A stretch of DNA of 64,000 nt from Combretum micranthum (taxonomy: Eukaryota; Streptophyta; Magnoliopsida; Myrtales; Combretaceae). A program made the position numbers and the translations under genes. Positions 35,400-49,639 of the stretch are shown here, piece by piece (the first letter of the stretch is position 1; each line of letters begins with the position of its first letter). The stretch is taken from positions 275,526 through 339,525 of the forward strand of contig JAMXBD010001577.1 in NCBI GenBank assembly GCA_024138025.1. The letters run 5' to 3'. The notes beneath the pieces are model-generated. The model was given only the letters and a program-made list of their open reading frames with translations. It made no database searches and had not been told where the DNA came from.

Positions 35400-36975
35400 G
35401 AATAATATTTACCACAATCAACTTTAAAGACAGTAATGAAATGATTTTTTATACCCACGCAACAATTGAGTAAGTTCAAAATTCCTAATGGCAAGCTTTT
35501 TTGGATTACTTCGCAAATGCATTCATAAATCTAAAAAGGAAGTCAAGAAATTTCCCTATGCAACAAATCACTTGCAGATAACTAAACAACCAGCAAGCTA
35601 ACTAAATGAAATGGGATAGTAGATATTTATTTGGGACTATAAAAAGTGTTTGCTCAAAATGTCAAAATTAAAATTGAAAAAAAGAGAAGAAAACTCAATG
35701 GTAAGACAATCAGGAAACCTTATATGCTTCTAAACTATATCTAGCAATGTATCTCAAATGTAAAACCCTATACCTTTTTTTCGCATCTATTACATTATAC
35801 AGCATATAATGTGATGATATTATGGATGGATATGAACAATCTAACAATACAACTATGATAACTTATAGCAGGCTCATCATGACAACATTTGAATAAATGG
35901 CTAAAATGCAATATTCAGTTTTAGAAAACAGAATGATGTGAACAAGAGGCTTACAGCTGAACTCATTCTGTCTTGATCGCTTTTTTAGGTCAAAGCTGCC
36001 CAAAACAATATCTTCTGATCATTGATATACTCTGCAAGCTAATATTTAAAATGCGTTACTTTTTTTATTTAAAATAACATGCTTAAATTAACAATGTGTA
36101 TGTTTCATAGAAACAAATTTTCCAAATATCTTGAAAACACCATTATTACCTAATGTGTACAACAATATAACATTATTTCAAATAAAAAAATTTGTGGGGA
36201 CATATTGTTTTGTATAAGGATCATACTCCCAATTTTCACATATTTACGAAAAGCGCAAAAGTAAAAACCCCACTTTACCCCAAAAAATCTTCTTAAATTC
36301 ATTATAAATGACACCACCGGCTGCTACCGTCACTCCAGCTACCACCTACTGCTAAAAGCTTCCAATAATTGCAACCATTCCTGGTCGCTATAAAAACATT
36401 TGACTAAATATTAGTAAAGATGAAACGAATGATCTGAGGCTTCAATCGAGAGTAAACATTTTCCTGACTCGATTATGATGGTCAACAAGAGTGTCCGTCT
36501 ATGAGATCGTGGACGTTTTCTCAAAGCAACTAAAGCATAAACGAATGATGGAATGGACATTAAAAGGGAGTCCCTTTTACCTAATAAAAATAGAGCCTCT
36601 TTATGTTTCCATAAATTGATAAGTGAGGGCAGAGATTTGAAACTATATTGCTATGTAACAACTTCATAAAAACACAAAAAATAATTTAAGTGTTTCAAAT
36701 AGATTTTGATCTCTCGAAATATCATCAAGTTTACGAATTTTATTTATGAAAAATCGTATAATGCCTAACTATAAGAGATTATTAAAATGTAGCCTATCCC
36801 CTCAATTTTCATATCAATGCAGTCTCTGCATCTACTGAAAATATCATTCACACAACGACTGTGTTATCAACAAACATGCTGGAAATATAGTTATGACATT
36901 TTCTATCATTCACACAAATATACTAAAGCTTATCCCAAAAAGAAACAGAAAAAAAAATCGTTTACCCACTCTTGG
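35400..36975. other. Non-coding stretch
   Basis: No gene, known repeat or organelle match is recognised. Confidence 0.4.
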
Positions 36976-36978
36976 ACC

Positions 36979-37068
36979 TAGATGCTGCTCGCAAAAGGTC
37001 ACCAGCACCGAGATGGGTATCCAAAGTGTTGAACAATATTAACACGCTGGTACCTTTTCTACTGCCAG
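36979..37068 (-). other. Open exon-like segment, unrecognised
   Basis: On the minus strand a tttcag acceptor precedes about 110 bases open in one frame (GTSVLILFNTLDTHLGAGD, then LLRAASRSKSG), followed by gtaaac. I do not recognise the product. With the leader-like sequence at 37.6-37.8 kb on the same strand it might be part of one gene, but this is speculative. Confidence 0.2.
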
Positions 37069-37539
37069 AGACCCCTGAAAACTCAATTACACATAAAAAT
37101 ATTGTAAAATAAGCTTCTAAACCAATCCTCAAACATCAAAATGCATTCTAAAGTTCATGTCAATCAAAAGTCATTTTTATAATGCAAACAAAACCAGATC
37201 ACTATGATAAAACAAAAAAAAAAAAAAAAAACCAAGAAGTCTAGTCATAAAATCTGGCAATCAGAACCATGCTTACAAGAATGATCTGCATCCATGGATT
37301 TGAGGATTAGAGAATAGGTGACCACACTCAAAATTTTATTACAAACACACTGCATATATGCTTCACGGTGTCAGTGGCATAGTACAACAATCAATATGTA
37401 GCAGAAAGAAACTAAAAGGTTTCCAAGGAACAAAATTCATCCACATAAAAGGTAAATCAAGACTCTTAGAACTAGTGAGGATACAAAAATTCATTAAAGA
37501 AAAGAAAAGAAACCGAACCCACCAAATACAAAAACAACT

Positions 37540-37830
37540 TTAGGCTTCTTCCCAGCCATGCTTCCAGTGGCTTCCTATAGTTGCTATTGTCGGTATTACC
37601 ATGGGTCCCAAAATCGAACGAGAGTGGTAAAGGTGGATATGGTGATTAATTTGGGGCTAGGGTTAGGGTTAGGGTTCGGGTTTCCATCTGTTGAAGACAA
37701 GAAGGAGAGGGAGAAGGGAGACGGGAACGTAAAAAATGAGTTAGACAGAAGAAAAGTAACCCTAGTTTTTTTCTTTTTCGTTTATTTCATATCTATTATT
37801 TTTCTTTTTAAAAGGAAAACTTAAATTCAA
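37540..37830 (-). promoter_or_regulatory. Leader-like segment with telo-box run
   Basis: Read on the minus strand: ctagggttac, a CT-rich leader, then aaccctaaccctaaccct (37655-37680), then short ATG frames (MAGKKPKV... at about 37560). Telo-boxes (AAACCCTAA) are common in 5' leaders of plant housekeeping genes. No coding exon can be confirmed. Confidence 0.3.
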
Positions 37831-38744
37831 TAATATTTAAATGGTAAGACATAATTTATTACATTGTTTAACTTTAAATCATTGATATTAAAATCGTGTT
37901 ATAATTATTTTGAACATAGGTAAATATAACTAAACTTAAAACAGGTATTTAAATATATAGACCCAATACTATATAAGGCGAGTGTTGCTATTGATTAGGA
38001 TAATGAAGTGAAAGTTACCTCATCGGTACAAAGAGGCAAATATCACCTCATTCCTTTAGTGATTGGCGACATTCGCCTCTTCAAGCAAAACATGGCCTTC
38101 TGAAGATAAGTTTTGAGGCGAATTGCTCGCCCCTCTAAGTCAAATAATGCATAAATTTTACCTAGGTGAATAGATTCGCCTCTATAGCCCATATAACTAC
38201 CGTGTATATACACGTATATAATATAATTTCTATGGAAACATGGTGCATTTCGGAGTGTTCAAAAGTAAATATGATACTAAAATTATTAAAATTGGCCTCA
38301 ACTTCTTTAATAATATAGATAAAAATTTAAAGCAGGTTCTTCGAGAACTTATAAAAACGCAGCATGCTCTTTTTCACTACTAATTCCTTGTTTTATGATT
38401 CTTGAGTTCCAATTTTTATCATTCCACATCAACCGGCAAGAAAAATCGTATACAAAAAATTTAAAAAAAATTAAGGGGAAACAAAAGGAAAGAATTAGAT
38501 GTATATGTTAATAGATTTATAGATGCATGGCTTTACATAGAAGTACAGCAACTGCAATGAAAATAAAATTTTATGTAGTAAATTACCAATAGAAGAAAAA
38601 TGAAATGGATAATAAATTGTGGAAAGATTGCAAATACATCATTTAAGTAGGGATTAAAATGTATATGTGATAGTAGAATAAAGAGTTCCAAAGTAATGAT
38701 TTCCTAATTTTCCAAGCTATTAATTGGTTTCATATGGAAAGTGA

Positions 38745-38952
38745 GCCTATTTGGGCACGTCGGCTTGGTATCCTTCTTACATTATTTTCAAACCGAACTG
38801 ATGTTGAATCGATATTGATATGATAGTGATGAAAAATCGATAGTTTCATAAATAACCAAACAAACTAATAGAGATGTGATACCAATAAATTACAGATATT
38901 GATTCGATACAGATTTGATACCTATAAAAATATGACAATCTAAACAAGCCTT
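38745..38952. mobile_element. hAT-like MITE in A2
   Basis: Ends gcctatttgggc and, inward from the right, aaggcttgtttagat. Flanks aaagtgag and aaagtag resemble an 8-bp duplication. A1 lacks it at about 15317 (ggaagtaggattaaagtag) and A3 has it at 63717-63925. Confidence 0.6.
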
Positions 38953-40928
38953 AAAGTAGAAAACTGGCATTGTTGAATGGATTTCCTATGAGTAATTATT
39001 GATCAATTAATAAATTGTTGGTGAGCACTATGGGTCGTTTATGATGGTGTTGATTAGTAGTTCATGTTACTAATTCATAAATGGAGTCGAGTCGAGATTG
39101 GTGGAGAGAAAACAATAAATGATTGGGTATACGAATGGTAGAAAATAAACGGGGAACATATGGAGTATAGGATTCATGAGATCATGGTGGGGTAGAGAGA
39201 CGAAAGGAAAAGAGAGAAACATACGGGAGGAGAAGTAGAAAAGAGTACTTCTAGGAACAATAATGCATTAGAAAAAATTTTTCATACTTTTTTAATGGAT
39301 CGGTCTCATGTGATTATTGAACAGCTAAAATCTATTCTAATTATGATTCTCTCTAATTCTCTCCATAGTAATATTTTATAATCAATATAATATCAATACT
39401 ATGGGTAAAACAGTCTTGTAATGAAACCGAAGAAATTCCATAGCGGGCTTCTCGATTAAACATACTATGATTATTATAAAAATTTTAAGAAAAGTTGGAA
39501 AGATTATTCAAACTTTGCAGAAGTAATATTGTAGGAAAATTCTACTATCTCATGTCTTTTTAATGAGACCCATTACGTACAAAATTTAAATGGCTCAAAT
39601 ATACTCTTACCATAATGAAACTCTTTATATATATATATATTATAATCTTTATAATCAATTTAACAGTATTTTAGAGTTCCCTAATTCTATGATATATTTC
39701 TAGTAGTACAAAAGACTAATTTTGATAATTGCAAACCCATAAATTGAAAATGAAGTATCATATAAATTAAAACCATACAACTGATAGAAACTCCTTAAAG
39801 AGACATACTTTGTATTTTTAAGTTTGAGAAATTTAGGACCTATTAACTAAATAAAAAATAATAATAAGCCTATTTATCAAATCAAAACCAAACCGCAAAA
39901 TGCAATGTTATCTTGGTGTGCTTCATGGTTCGTTTTGAATGTTCGAATCAACTATAAAACCAAATCACAAAATACAGGTGTTTTTTAATTTTTCTTTGAT
40001 TTATGATTTGGTTAGGAGGTCTAAAATTTAAAATTGGAGACAATTAATAATTCAGAAATTTACATATATTTTGCTATATTTTTAATACTATCATGTATAG
40101 TTTTTACAGGAAAAATACACCCAAAAATAAAAGAAAAAAAAAAGGAAAAAACAAGACAAACAAGCCGATTCATGTACTCATGCACCCAAGGGACCACCTT
40201 TTCATCTACTTTTAATATTTCTAGTATGATAATATCAAATGGGAGGTAGCATATTTAACTCATGGGGTCCACCTTTGCAACATTAAAGACCATTGGAGAA
40301 CACGCACATATTATATAATATCGGACACACACGTGCCAGCACCATAACTTTCCCAAGGTAATTTATGTCCACAGCCGCTACATGATAAATAAATAAACCG
40401 AGAGAAGACATACGAAACACATTTAAGGAAGAGATCGCATGAAGAAAGAAGAATTCTCGCGGAGACGAACGGAATTTCTTTTATTTATTTATTTGTTGCC
40501 TTCTTATATCCTACGCTTTAGAAATATTTTTTATTAAATCATTCTTCATATCAATTTATTATTATTTCAATTATTTCTAGATGCATTGGTGTTTCTTTAA
40601 TTCAATCAAGTGCTGATTTTCTTATGAGAAGTCCATGAAATTTAATCACTAATCTACTATTGTTTCTTTATCGAAATATGATTAAATAATTAGATTATTT
40701 TTATTTAAGTCTTGATATTATGATTTGTGTTCTAGGGCCCAAAACATAATATTACATAATATTTGTTATATCAAGATTAAGACTTTATACAGTGTTCTTG
40801 ACTAAAAGAAGTCTATGAAAACTCAATTAAGACAATGGGTTGTAATAAATTGAAAAATAAATTATTGCAATTTTGACTTCATGTTAATTTGATTAAAAAA
40901 TTTAAGAAAATTGTTAAAAAGACTCCGG

Positions 40929-43900
40929 TGTAATCCCTCTAATTTTTACATAACATGATTGTAATAATTATTAAAAATATAATATAAATCTTAAAGAACT
41001 ATAATAAAAAGTAGTAAAAATTGCTCCAATTTTTTTTTTGCGAATTAAAATTATTAAAGTATAAACAAATAATGATCAATGATAAATCGATCGTTACTGT
41101 AAAATTTAAAATCAGTTTCCTTAAATTCAATAAATAGAAAATAAATTCTATATTCGATAAAATAATAAAACACTTATTTTCGAATTAATCCTAATATTTT
41201 ACAACCTTAAAATATCTTTAGAAAATTTATAAACACTCATTATTAAAATAAATAAATTCCTAGAATAGGACTCTACGATACGAATCAATTCAACAAATAA
41301 TTATATTTAACCTTAAATTTCAATTCCAATAAAAGACGATTAATTTTTAGAACCTATTGGTTATAAAATTAATTTAAAGATAAATTATTAGAATTATAAA
41401 ATATGCAAAAAGATAAAAAACTACTCAATACCAAATAATCTAAACCTTAATTAGTTATTTTAATTATACCAATATTTTAGTTAGAAAATATTGAGTCTAA
41501 AGAGACTAGAACCATAATTTAACCATTATAACCCGAGAATATTTATAATTAGTGAAATAAACATAGTAGCGAATGTAAAATAGGTATTAAACATATAACC
41601 AAATAAAAAATCTAGAATAAACCTATGAGTAATAAAAACTCATTTATAATTTAAAAACCCGAATAGAAAATTCTTTAATCTTAATAGATACCAAAAGCAA
41701 GATTTCATGACACGAGTCAATGATATAACTACGTTATATTTATAAATTATAAAACAAAGCCTAAATTATAATAACAAGTTTATAGAGCTTGGTGGCTAAT
41801 AAATTACGATGAAACACCAAATTACTAAAAATAAGTATATATGATATCACTACACGATATAGCTAAAAACTGATGAATATCTAAAAATCTAGAACTCAAA
41901 TAAAAATTCTAAAAACATAACCTTAAAACTTAGAATTTTCTAAGTCATATGAGTATAATATCTTGACTACCCTTCCAGGCCCTAAATTTTTAATCATGCA
42001 AGAGAAAAACTTAAAAATATTTAATCGCGTTACTTTAAAATTTAAAATTTCAACTCCACAATTATCTAAGAAAATTATAGAACCATTACAGATGATTTAA
42101 ACTTAGTTTACTCAAAATAAGCCATCTAAATATATGTGTATGACTCTATATTTTACGCGATAACTTAAATATTAACCTTAAAATTATCAAGAACTCATTA
42201 ATTTGTGGCATATAAAATATTTCCTTCAAGTGGGACTATTGTAAACCGACTTTGAAATTGCGAAAAGAGGAGAAGACCGCCTCTTGCATTCCAATTTGCA
42301 AATCACTTTCAATGACTCATCTAGTTAATGTAATGCATTCATCATAGTGATGTGTAATAAAGACCACATTGCAAGCTCCTCAACGTCCATTACAATGCAT
42401 GAATGAGGATGTTTCTTGTCTTGCAACTTGTTGAAGAATCTAGAAAGCCACCTAAAGGAAATGATATAAGCATTAAATAGGTTTTAAATCATCAAATTAT
42501 TTGACTCTTCTCCTTCCTTCTTCTACCTAAATTAAGAACAATAATTTATAATTATAACTCAAGAAATGATATAAGCATTAAATAGGTTTTACATCATCAA
42601 ATTATTTGACTCTTCTCCTTCGTTCTTCTACCGTAAATTAAGAGCAAGGATTGATAATTATAACTCAATTAGGCTTTGCATCTTCTAGCTAAATTAAAGA
42701 AATGATGAAAACTAATGAATTTATTTAATTCTTTTTAATTAAACTCCAACCGTAGAATATATAAATTACATATATACACATTCATATTTTAACCAACAAC
42801 AAAACTTTTATTTTATTCAACTAAACACTTATTTACATCAAAGTTAAAACAAAAGACAAATCTAAGAAAAAAATTTTATTTTAAACCTTGCCATGAGTAT
42901 AAAGAAATAAACAAAGAAAATTTCATTCCATTATTCTTATTATCTATGAGTCCTTTTGATGAAGCAAGAATTAATCTATGAGTCATGTATAAAGACTTAA
43001 TAAATTTTAGTCTTAAAGTTTTATAAAGACCATGTAATATAACTTTTCACACATAAATTAAAGATAAACATCACCCAATTAAATGAAAATCTCCTAATTA
43101 GACTTAAACTAATTAGGACATAAAATTTAAGAATGTAATGCACATGAAGAGTCTCTTTGCCGTATAGAATGAAAAAAAAAAAAGAGAGAATTTTTAAACT
43201 CATGTCACAATCAATTTGACAAAAGAGAACTCTAGATTCCTCATTTATTAAACCAGCATAAAAATCAAAACCTAAGACCCCATAGGAACCATGAGTCACC
43301 ACATCGGCACGTCTACACCTATCATATTTCTTTCTTGGCGAAGTTGTAAAAGGATCACATTTATAACAATTAAAGACAACAAGATAAAACCACTCCACTT
43401 TACTCACTTTGTCGTGCATAAAGCTTCTCACCATTCAACTTTTATAAATGTCCTAAATATTCTAAGAAGATAGAAACAATTTAACCTTGAAATCTTCCAA
43501 AACCATGAGCCCCGTATGCTATTTTAAGACAACATCAACATAAAAAAACATCCACTTCCACACACACAAAGCCAAACTAAAACTTTTATTAGGAAACTTT
43601 AGCAAACCTTTCATAAAAGGAATTATCAAGGAAGAACCACATCAAAAAGGTAAGGATATGCCTAAACAAATTTAGTTCATCAAAGAAAGATCAAACTCAC
43701 TTTGACCTATTATATGCATTAGGACAATCGACGAACAATATAGTGAAAGCCATCGACTTCAAACTTCACAAAAATTAAGGTAATCTCTACCTAACTCTAT
43801 GCCTATATCAAGTTGTGATAAAGGTTTCGTTAGAAACTAATCTTGATATCTTAAATTATAGATCATACTAGTTGATTCAACTTTGGATTTTATGGTAAAT

Positions 43901-46130
43901 TTAACAAAGCACTTATAAGCAAGGTATTACTTAGTGTATTCAATGAAGATTACTCGTTTATTAGATGAAAGTATGAACTATTATCAATAACATGCCTATG
44001 CTCTAACATACTAATAATTTAGCCATGATTATATTGAAAACATATTACCAATTACACATTACTAAACTTGGAAATTATCAAAATTTTAGAAACTAGTATT
44101 ATGAATTTATCAAATATTCATCTAAATTAACCTATAGACTTCTTAAATAAATTTCGGTCCATATGAAATATGGATTGTACCATGCATACATTATAATAAA
44201 ACTTAAAAGAAAAACCATTACTCGAATTAATATATATATATATATATATAAGGCTTAATAAAAAAATAAACTAAACTTTGAATATTATGAATGATAGAAA
44301 AATTTAAATTTACATATACAGATAAGGTTGAGAAACCAAGTAAATTAAAATATTTGAGATTTCCTTACAGGATAGGTATTAAAGAATATAAAATATATAA
44401 ATAAGTTTTAAATAACGTAATCTCATCAAATTATAGAAATAAACATAAAATAAAATCAAGAGAGACAAAATAAAAACAAATATTAGATAAACGAAATTTA
44501 CTATCTTGAGGTTATCAAACTAAAAGACTTATAAAAATATAAATCAAAATCTCAATAATGAAGGTAGTAAATAAAATAAAAGAAATGTCCTAATATAAAT
44601 ATTAGCATTCATAGAATAAATAAAAAAGATACAATTTAAGTTTATGCAGTTACAGCTAACATCTAGAATTTATAAAAAGACTTCTCTTACAAAAAAAATG
44701 TAATAATACAAATTCTTATAATCTTCGAAAAGTCTAAAACTTTTGAATAAGCAAATAGAATAAATTAGGAATTAAAAAGATTAGAATTAGAATACAAAAT
44801 AATACAATTGAAACCATTATTTGAATAACAATATAATAACTATATGTTATTTATTTTATTAGGAAAACCGAGTGGTACTAGATTTTCCTGAGGATCATGA
44901 CGATTAGCAAGCAAAAATGAACAGGTGAGTAACTTTGACCTTATCATACTATTTATGCTTGTAGTATAGCTGCACCTGTAATCATATAATAAACTGGCAT
45001 GGTGTGGGATTAGGTATACTGCATGAGGTTTGGTGTATGCTTGATTGCCAAAATTATCCTATTATAAGTGATAGGTTTATTGTATGATAGTTACCGTATG
45101 AAGCATGTTGATATTGTCTGTGAATTGTATGATCACCTTAAACCTGACTAAAAACTTTTGACACCATAAAGGAAAATGATCATGCATTACACGATTTGCA
45201 TAAACAGAATTTGAGCAAATGGTAGCCTACCACATGTTAGTATGTCGCCTCTCTTGATAATGCTTGGTTGACCTAGGCTAAAAGCTATTAGATCAACGTA
45301 AGGTTACCTTTGAGCTGTCGGTACTATAGGAACTAAATGGTAAACGAAGGACGCCGCTTATGGTATCGCTTTGAAATGACTAACATTTAGTGGAGTTTCT
45401 AAGGCAGAATATAGGAAATGAGAGATTTAAGATATGGTTAATTTAAAGAGATAATTAAAATGAGTATTGCTGTATTCCTGTATGCTTAGTCTCTCCTAGG
45501 TAGGTAGGTCATAGTACCGTGATCCTTCAACCCCGATGAGAGGGCATAAACCTCCATCCTGCTTTGGATTCTAGATCATACAAGCTTGTAATGTGCATAT
45601 GATTAATTGTTACAGTGCATATGATTAATTGTTATATTGCATATGATTAGTAATTATACTTGTTTGTTATTGTTTGATGTGTGCTTTGGTCAGGTTATCT
45701 CACTGAGCTCGTGGTTCACTCACCCCCCAACAGTTTTTATGCAGGATTAACATTAGCCGGGATTGGGATAGGAATGTGTGAAGAAAGTTTCTCCAACAAA
45801 CTCTATTGAAGATAGAAATATAGGATATGGTAAACTTAGAATTCAAATTAAATAATTTTTTTATAATAATTTGAAATTTGTAAGTCGTAAGTTTAAAACC
45901 CATTTTCACTATTTGGTAGGGGATACCGATTCTCTGCAATCTTTGTAGAAAGACGACAATCGGATTCCATTGTTGAAATCCAGCAATATAATATATCATT
46001 TATATGAAAGACATTGATAAATAAATAGTCTTGTACACTCTGACTTAAAAGATGGCTCTCATATTACGCGTGCACACGTGATATGATAGCTTTAGATTAA
46101 TCCTACTAGGCCCCCTTTCGAGGCGTGACA
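40929..46130 (+). mobile_element. 5.2-kb TG...CA insertion, probable solo LTR of a gypsy-type element
   Basis: Begins TGTAATCCCTC and ends GAGGCGTGACA, flanked by tccgg (40924-40928) and cccgg (46131-46135). The A1 paralogue shows the uninterrupted site at about 17195-17205. The inside has no frame longer than 137 codons, no reverse transcriptase or integrase motifs, and no internal copy of its own ends. GAGGCGTGACA ends and a caggtgagta motif at 44921 are familiar from LTRs of large plant gypsy elements. The plus strand is assigned from this. A non-coding LARD-type element is the alternative. Confidence 0.6.
42458..42667. repeat. 105-bp tandem duplication inside the 5.2-kb insertion
   Basis: Two units start at 42458 and 42563, both with gaaatgatataagcattaaa, and are about 90 percent alike by eye. 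Confidence 0.85.
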
Positions 46131-47815
46131 CCCGGCACTCAGAACGAAATTAAAAGCTTTAGCGAAAATAGCCATATTAGCTAAATATATTAAATTTACT
46201 TGAGATTATTAATTTATGATCGATTTGATTTTCTCATGTTTTATTTGATTGAACTGTAAAGGTTTTCTCTATGATCTTTTTAATATATTGCAATGTTAAT
46301 ATTTAATTAGTTTTTGGCATAGTTTTATTTTATTTAAATTCCAACTCTTTAGATAATAGTAAAATTAGTACCGGTCTAGAATTTGGCTTAATCCTCATAA
46401 AAACTACAATCCCATTCACTTCTATATTGCTCATTCGATTAGTAAACTTGCTAAATGAATCCATTCATTTGAAATCTATCTGATTAATTTTATTTTATCA
46501 ATGGGTAGAATAAATAATTCATGGAAAAGCTCTTGATTTGAAAAGCGAATTTGTATAGTCTCTTGAAAAATTGCTTTGCTTCGATGTGCTGGCATATATG
46601 CTTACCATGAATAATTTTCATTAGCTTTCTCCTATAAATATATATATATATATATATAGTTTTCATTATCTTAATAGATGATACCCGTATCTTTGGCTTT
46701 CTTTAACAAACTTCACGTTATATGAAAGTTACATATATGAAAATTATACGGTTTGTTAATTGCATGGCTAAAATCTATTTCGAGTTTTGATCGTGATTAA
46801 ACTCTTAATTTTTTTTTACATTAATCTTTTATAATCAATGTAAAGAATCGACATGCCCCGAATCTAAACTCAGGCATACCTAGTCTTCAGCCACGTATAA
46901 TACTTTAAGTATTATATGCACAGGTTTTCTTAAAAGATATGCTTATACCGAACATTTGCTAGTCAATTTTAATTAGATTATGGAGATAACTTGATTTAGC
47001 AGTGGTGAAAAAAAATTTTATAATAACATTTTTATCTTCTACTTGCACGAGTAGATCAACTTTCATAAAACAAAACCATACCATCAGGAAATAAAAACAA
47101 CCATTAAAATCACTTAAATCCACGCATATAATAATAGATAATTTAATAAAAAAATAATAAATAAATGGAATATCTTTGAGAGAGAGAGAGAGAGAACCTT
47201 GCAGGAAATAAAAACAACCATTAAAATCACTTAAATCCTATGTGATGGTTCCTACCAAACTATTGGGGCATGTTGATACATGAAGCACTGCCCTAAATGG
47301 TAAATGATGCTCGTTTCCACATAAACATAGTGTGTTTGTTTAATCGTATCCTGATCGTTTTGGTATTATATTTTTATTATTTTTCATACAGATATTTGAT
47401 AAAAAATAGATGACTATAAAAAATTGATAATTTTACTTATAAACTAACCAAATAGATACAATGCGTATATGATACTGATATGATATAGATAAATTATACA
47501 TACATATATGATATAGATACGATACAAATGACAAACTAACAATCCAAATAGACATGTAATGTCTAGAAAATAAACCTTTTTTCTGGTAAAGGAAGGCCGT
47601 AATTGTAATTGGACCGGTTGTTTGGGGCACATAAAGCGCAAGACCCATTTGTTGCTTCCACACCTGCAGGTTGTGCCATGAAATGGGCTTTACGGGATTT
47701 GAATGTCCATCCTAGCCTGTTAGGGTTCGCACTGTCCCCTCCCTTCCCCCCTTCTCCTTTTACTACACTGTGCCCCCCTCTCTCTCTATTCAAATATATC
47801 ACGAAAACACACAAT

Positions 47816-47885
47816 ATGCAATCGTCATCTCTTTCAATTGACATCTCAATGTTCCCCTTCAAAAATTCAAAACTACCATCATTTG
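47816..47885 (+). CDS. Possible short first exon, transit-peptide-like (copy 2)
   Basis: Paralogue of 19414-19482. Codons begin MQSSSLSIDISMFPFKNSK, and a GTAATC donor follows. It is one base longer than copy 1, so the frames at the donor differ and at least one copy is damaged. Upstream sequence (47690-47815) is shared and has a ttagggtt element and a CT-rich leader. No downstream exon is recognised. Confidence 0.25.
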
Positions 47886-48599
47886 GTAATCAAACAATGT
47901 TCGAATATTTTCAAAGTGAACAATGGATGTAGCTAAATAAATAAAATGTCATCCATTAATAGTCTGATGATGTGACAAGTTAAGAGCAACAAGCATTACA
48001 TTATTTATTTAAATATATTTTTTTCTTTTTTAATTGTGGGATTTGAACTTAGTTCATTCCCTTGGAATACATATATCAATGACATTTATTATACACTTAA
48101 AAAACTGTATAGGGATGGAAAACTTTTTTTTTTTTTTAACAAGTGCCATTAACACATTTTGAATAAGATGGAGACAAATTTATACACCTTACAACTAAAA
48201 AGGTCTATAACACTTATAAGAGTTTATAATATCCAAAAAGAATGTTTTAAAAAATTTACACACATGAAAAACAAAAAATTCAATTATTACTTCGTAAAAA
48301 TTTGGTTGCCATTGTCTAAAACACATGGAGGAGAGCAAGCCCACCATAGCCCGATATATGTTATTCAAAATATTTTATTATAGCATAAAAATTTTTTATC
48401 ATCTTAGACATGTATTTTGCAAAGCCATTGGCTATTCACGGCCCAGGAACCGTTGCAGTTTGTACAAACCAGCTATATTTAGTACAACAATATTTGTTGC
48501 ATCATCATTACTATAATACTACAAGCACTTGAAAGAAAATAATAATAATAATTATCTTACTTATACATGAGAAGGAAAACACCGTTTTTTAAACACCAT

Positions 48600-49330
48600 C
48601 GACATTCATTTTGGAAACAGTCGGTAGACGCATTTGATCGGCTCAGAGATAATGTTACATCTAAATCGCTCATGAGCAACAACGTAGTTCCAGATTAAAG
48701 ATTTGACTTGTATTGATTTACAAGAGAACTGCGTATCTCTTACTTATTCAAAGTTTGAGTCCCCATAGCCAGGAAGATCAACCGAGATACATCTTGCCAA
48801 CCCAATAAGTATCTACTTTATGGCAAGCCATTCTTCCGCAGAATCAAGAAAATCATAGAGGAGTACATTATCCCACAGGAACGATAGACCTCTCAGACAA
48901 TGCAATATATGATAAGCAGCACTATTTTAAGTACATCTTTTCATCAATGAAGCATCATTTGGTGATCCTCTGTTCAAGAAATGGAAGCAGACAGTATGTT
49001 TGGTGCATCTTAAACTCTGCGGAACTAATGTGATAATACAATGCTTTGTTGAGTTCATGAAAATTAAGGAGACAAGTACGATGTTCTCAAAAGTCAAATG
49101 GAGTATAGAAAGTAAGCAGGGAAACGACAATATGTTTACAGACACAACAAAGAGCCTGATGCAAATAATTATTGGAAAAAATGTGTATATATATAGAAGA
49201 AGATCCTGAGGAAAATAAATGCCCTCCCCCTCTTTGGTTAAGAATTCTGCACTTGCACTTTTTTCTCCAATTTCTAGCACTTAGATGGAGTACGAGACAT
49301 CTTCTAAATCCACAGTCATATATGAAAAAT
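48600..49330 (-). pseudogene. PHYLLO: PHYLLO pseudogene fragment, MenH start (C2a)
   Basis: The minus strand at 48870-48740 reads FLDSAEEWLAIK, a stop, then LARCISVDLPGYGDSNF. This is the first MenH exon of PHYLLO (canonical FLGTGEEWIPIM...SARCISxDLPGHG). Flanking non-coding sequence up to 49330 aligns with the 19.6-19.9 kb and 29.3-29.7 kb copies, but the linker and MenC exons are cut off at 49330, where membrane-family sequence begins. Confidence 0.75.
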
Positions 49331-49639
49331 TATGTATAAAAAATTAAATACACACACAGAAATTAAAAAATAAGGAGAGAGAAGGAGATTGGAGTCATAC
49401 TTTTTAAATTCAAAACCTTGACGACGTATAGCCAGATGTTCTCCTAAAAACTTCATACATATAAGTGATTTAATATAAGGTACATCAGTGTACTAAAAGT
49501 TGCAACACAAAATTATTCCTTGTCCGGGTGACAAACGGCAAACACATTCAGTAGAAAGTTCAACTCTACATAAATATAAAAAACTAATAATAGATGTTGG
49601 AGCCAACGTCAATCATCAGACTGGAATGCTGCATAGATC

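Larger units (their letters stand above)
37970..47985. repeat. Duplicated block A, copy 2
   Basis: Aligns with A3 (62943-64000) from its first bases, including gaggcgaattgctcgcccc-type sequence that A1 lacks, and with A1 from about 38215 to the 3' end. It is interrupted by the 5.2-kb insertion at 40929-46130 and by a MITE at 38745-38952. A probable hAT-type MITE also lies at about 47330-47560. I see no gene in it besides the exon-like stretch at 47816. Confidence 0.8.

Noticed and set aside
37655..37680. Interstitial telomere
   Set aside because: Only about three units of gggtta, not the plant telomere unit TTTAGGG, and placed in a leader-like context.
43021..43434. 137-codon minus-strand frame
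   Set aside because: Lies inside the probable solo LTR, has no domain, and its composition matches the surrounding AT-rich DNA.
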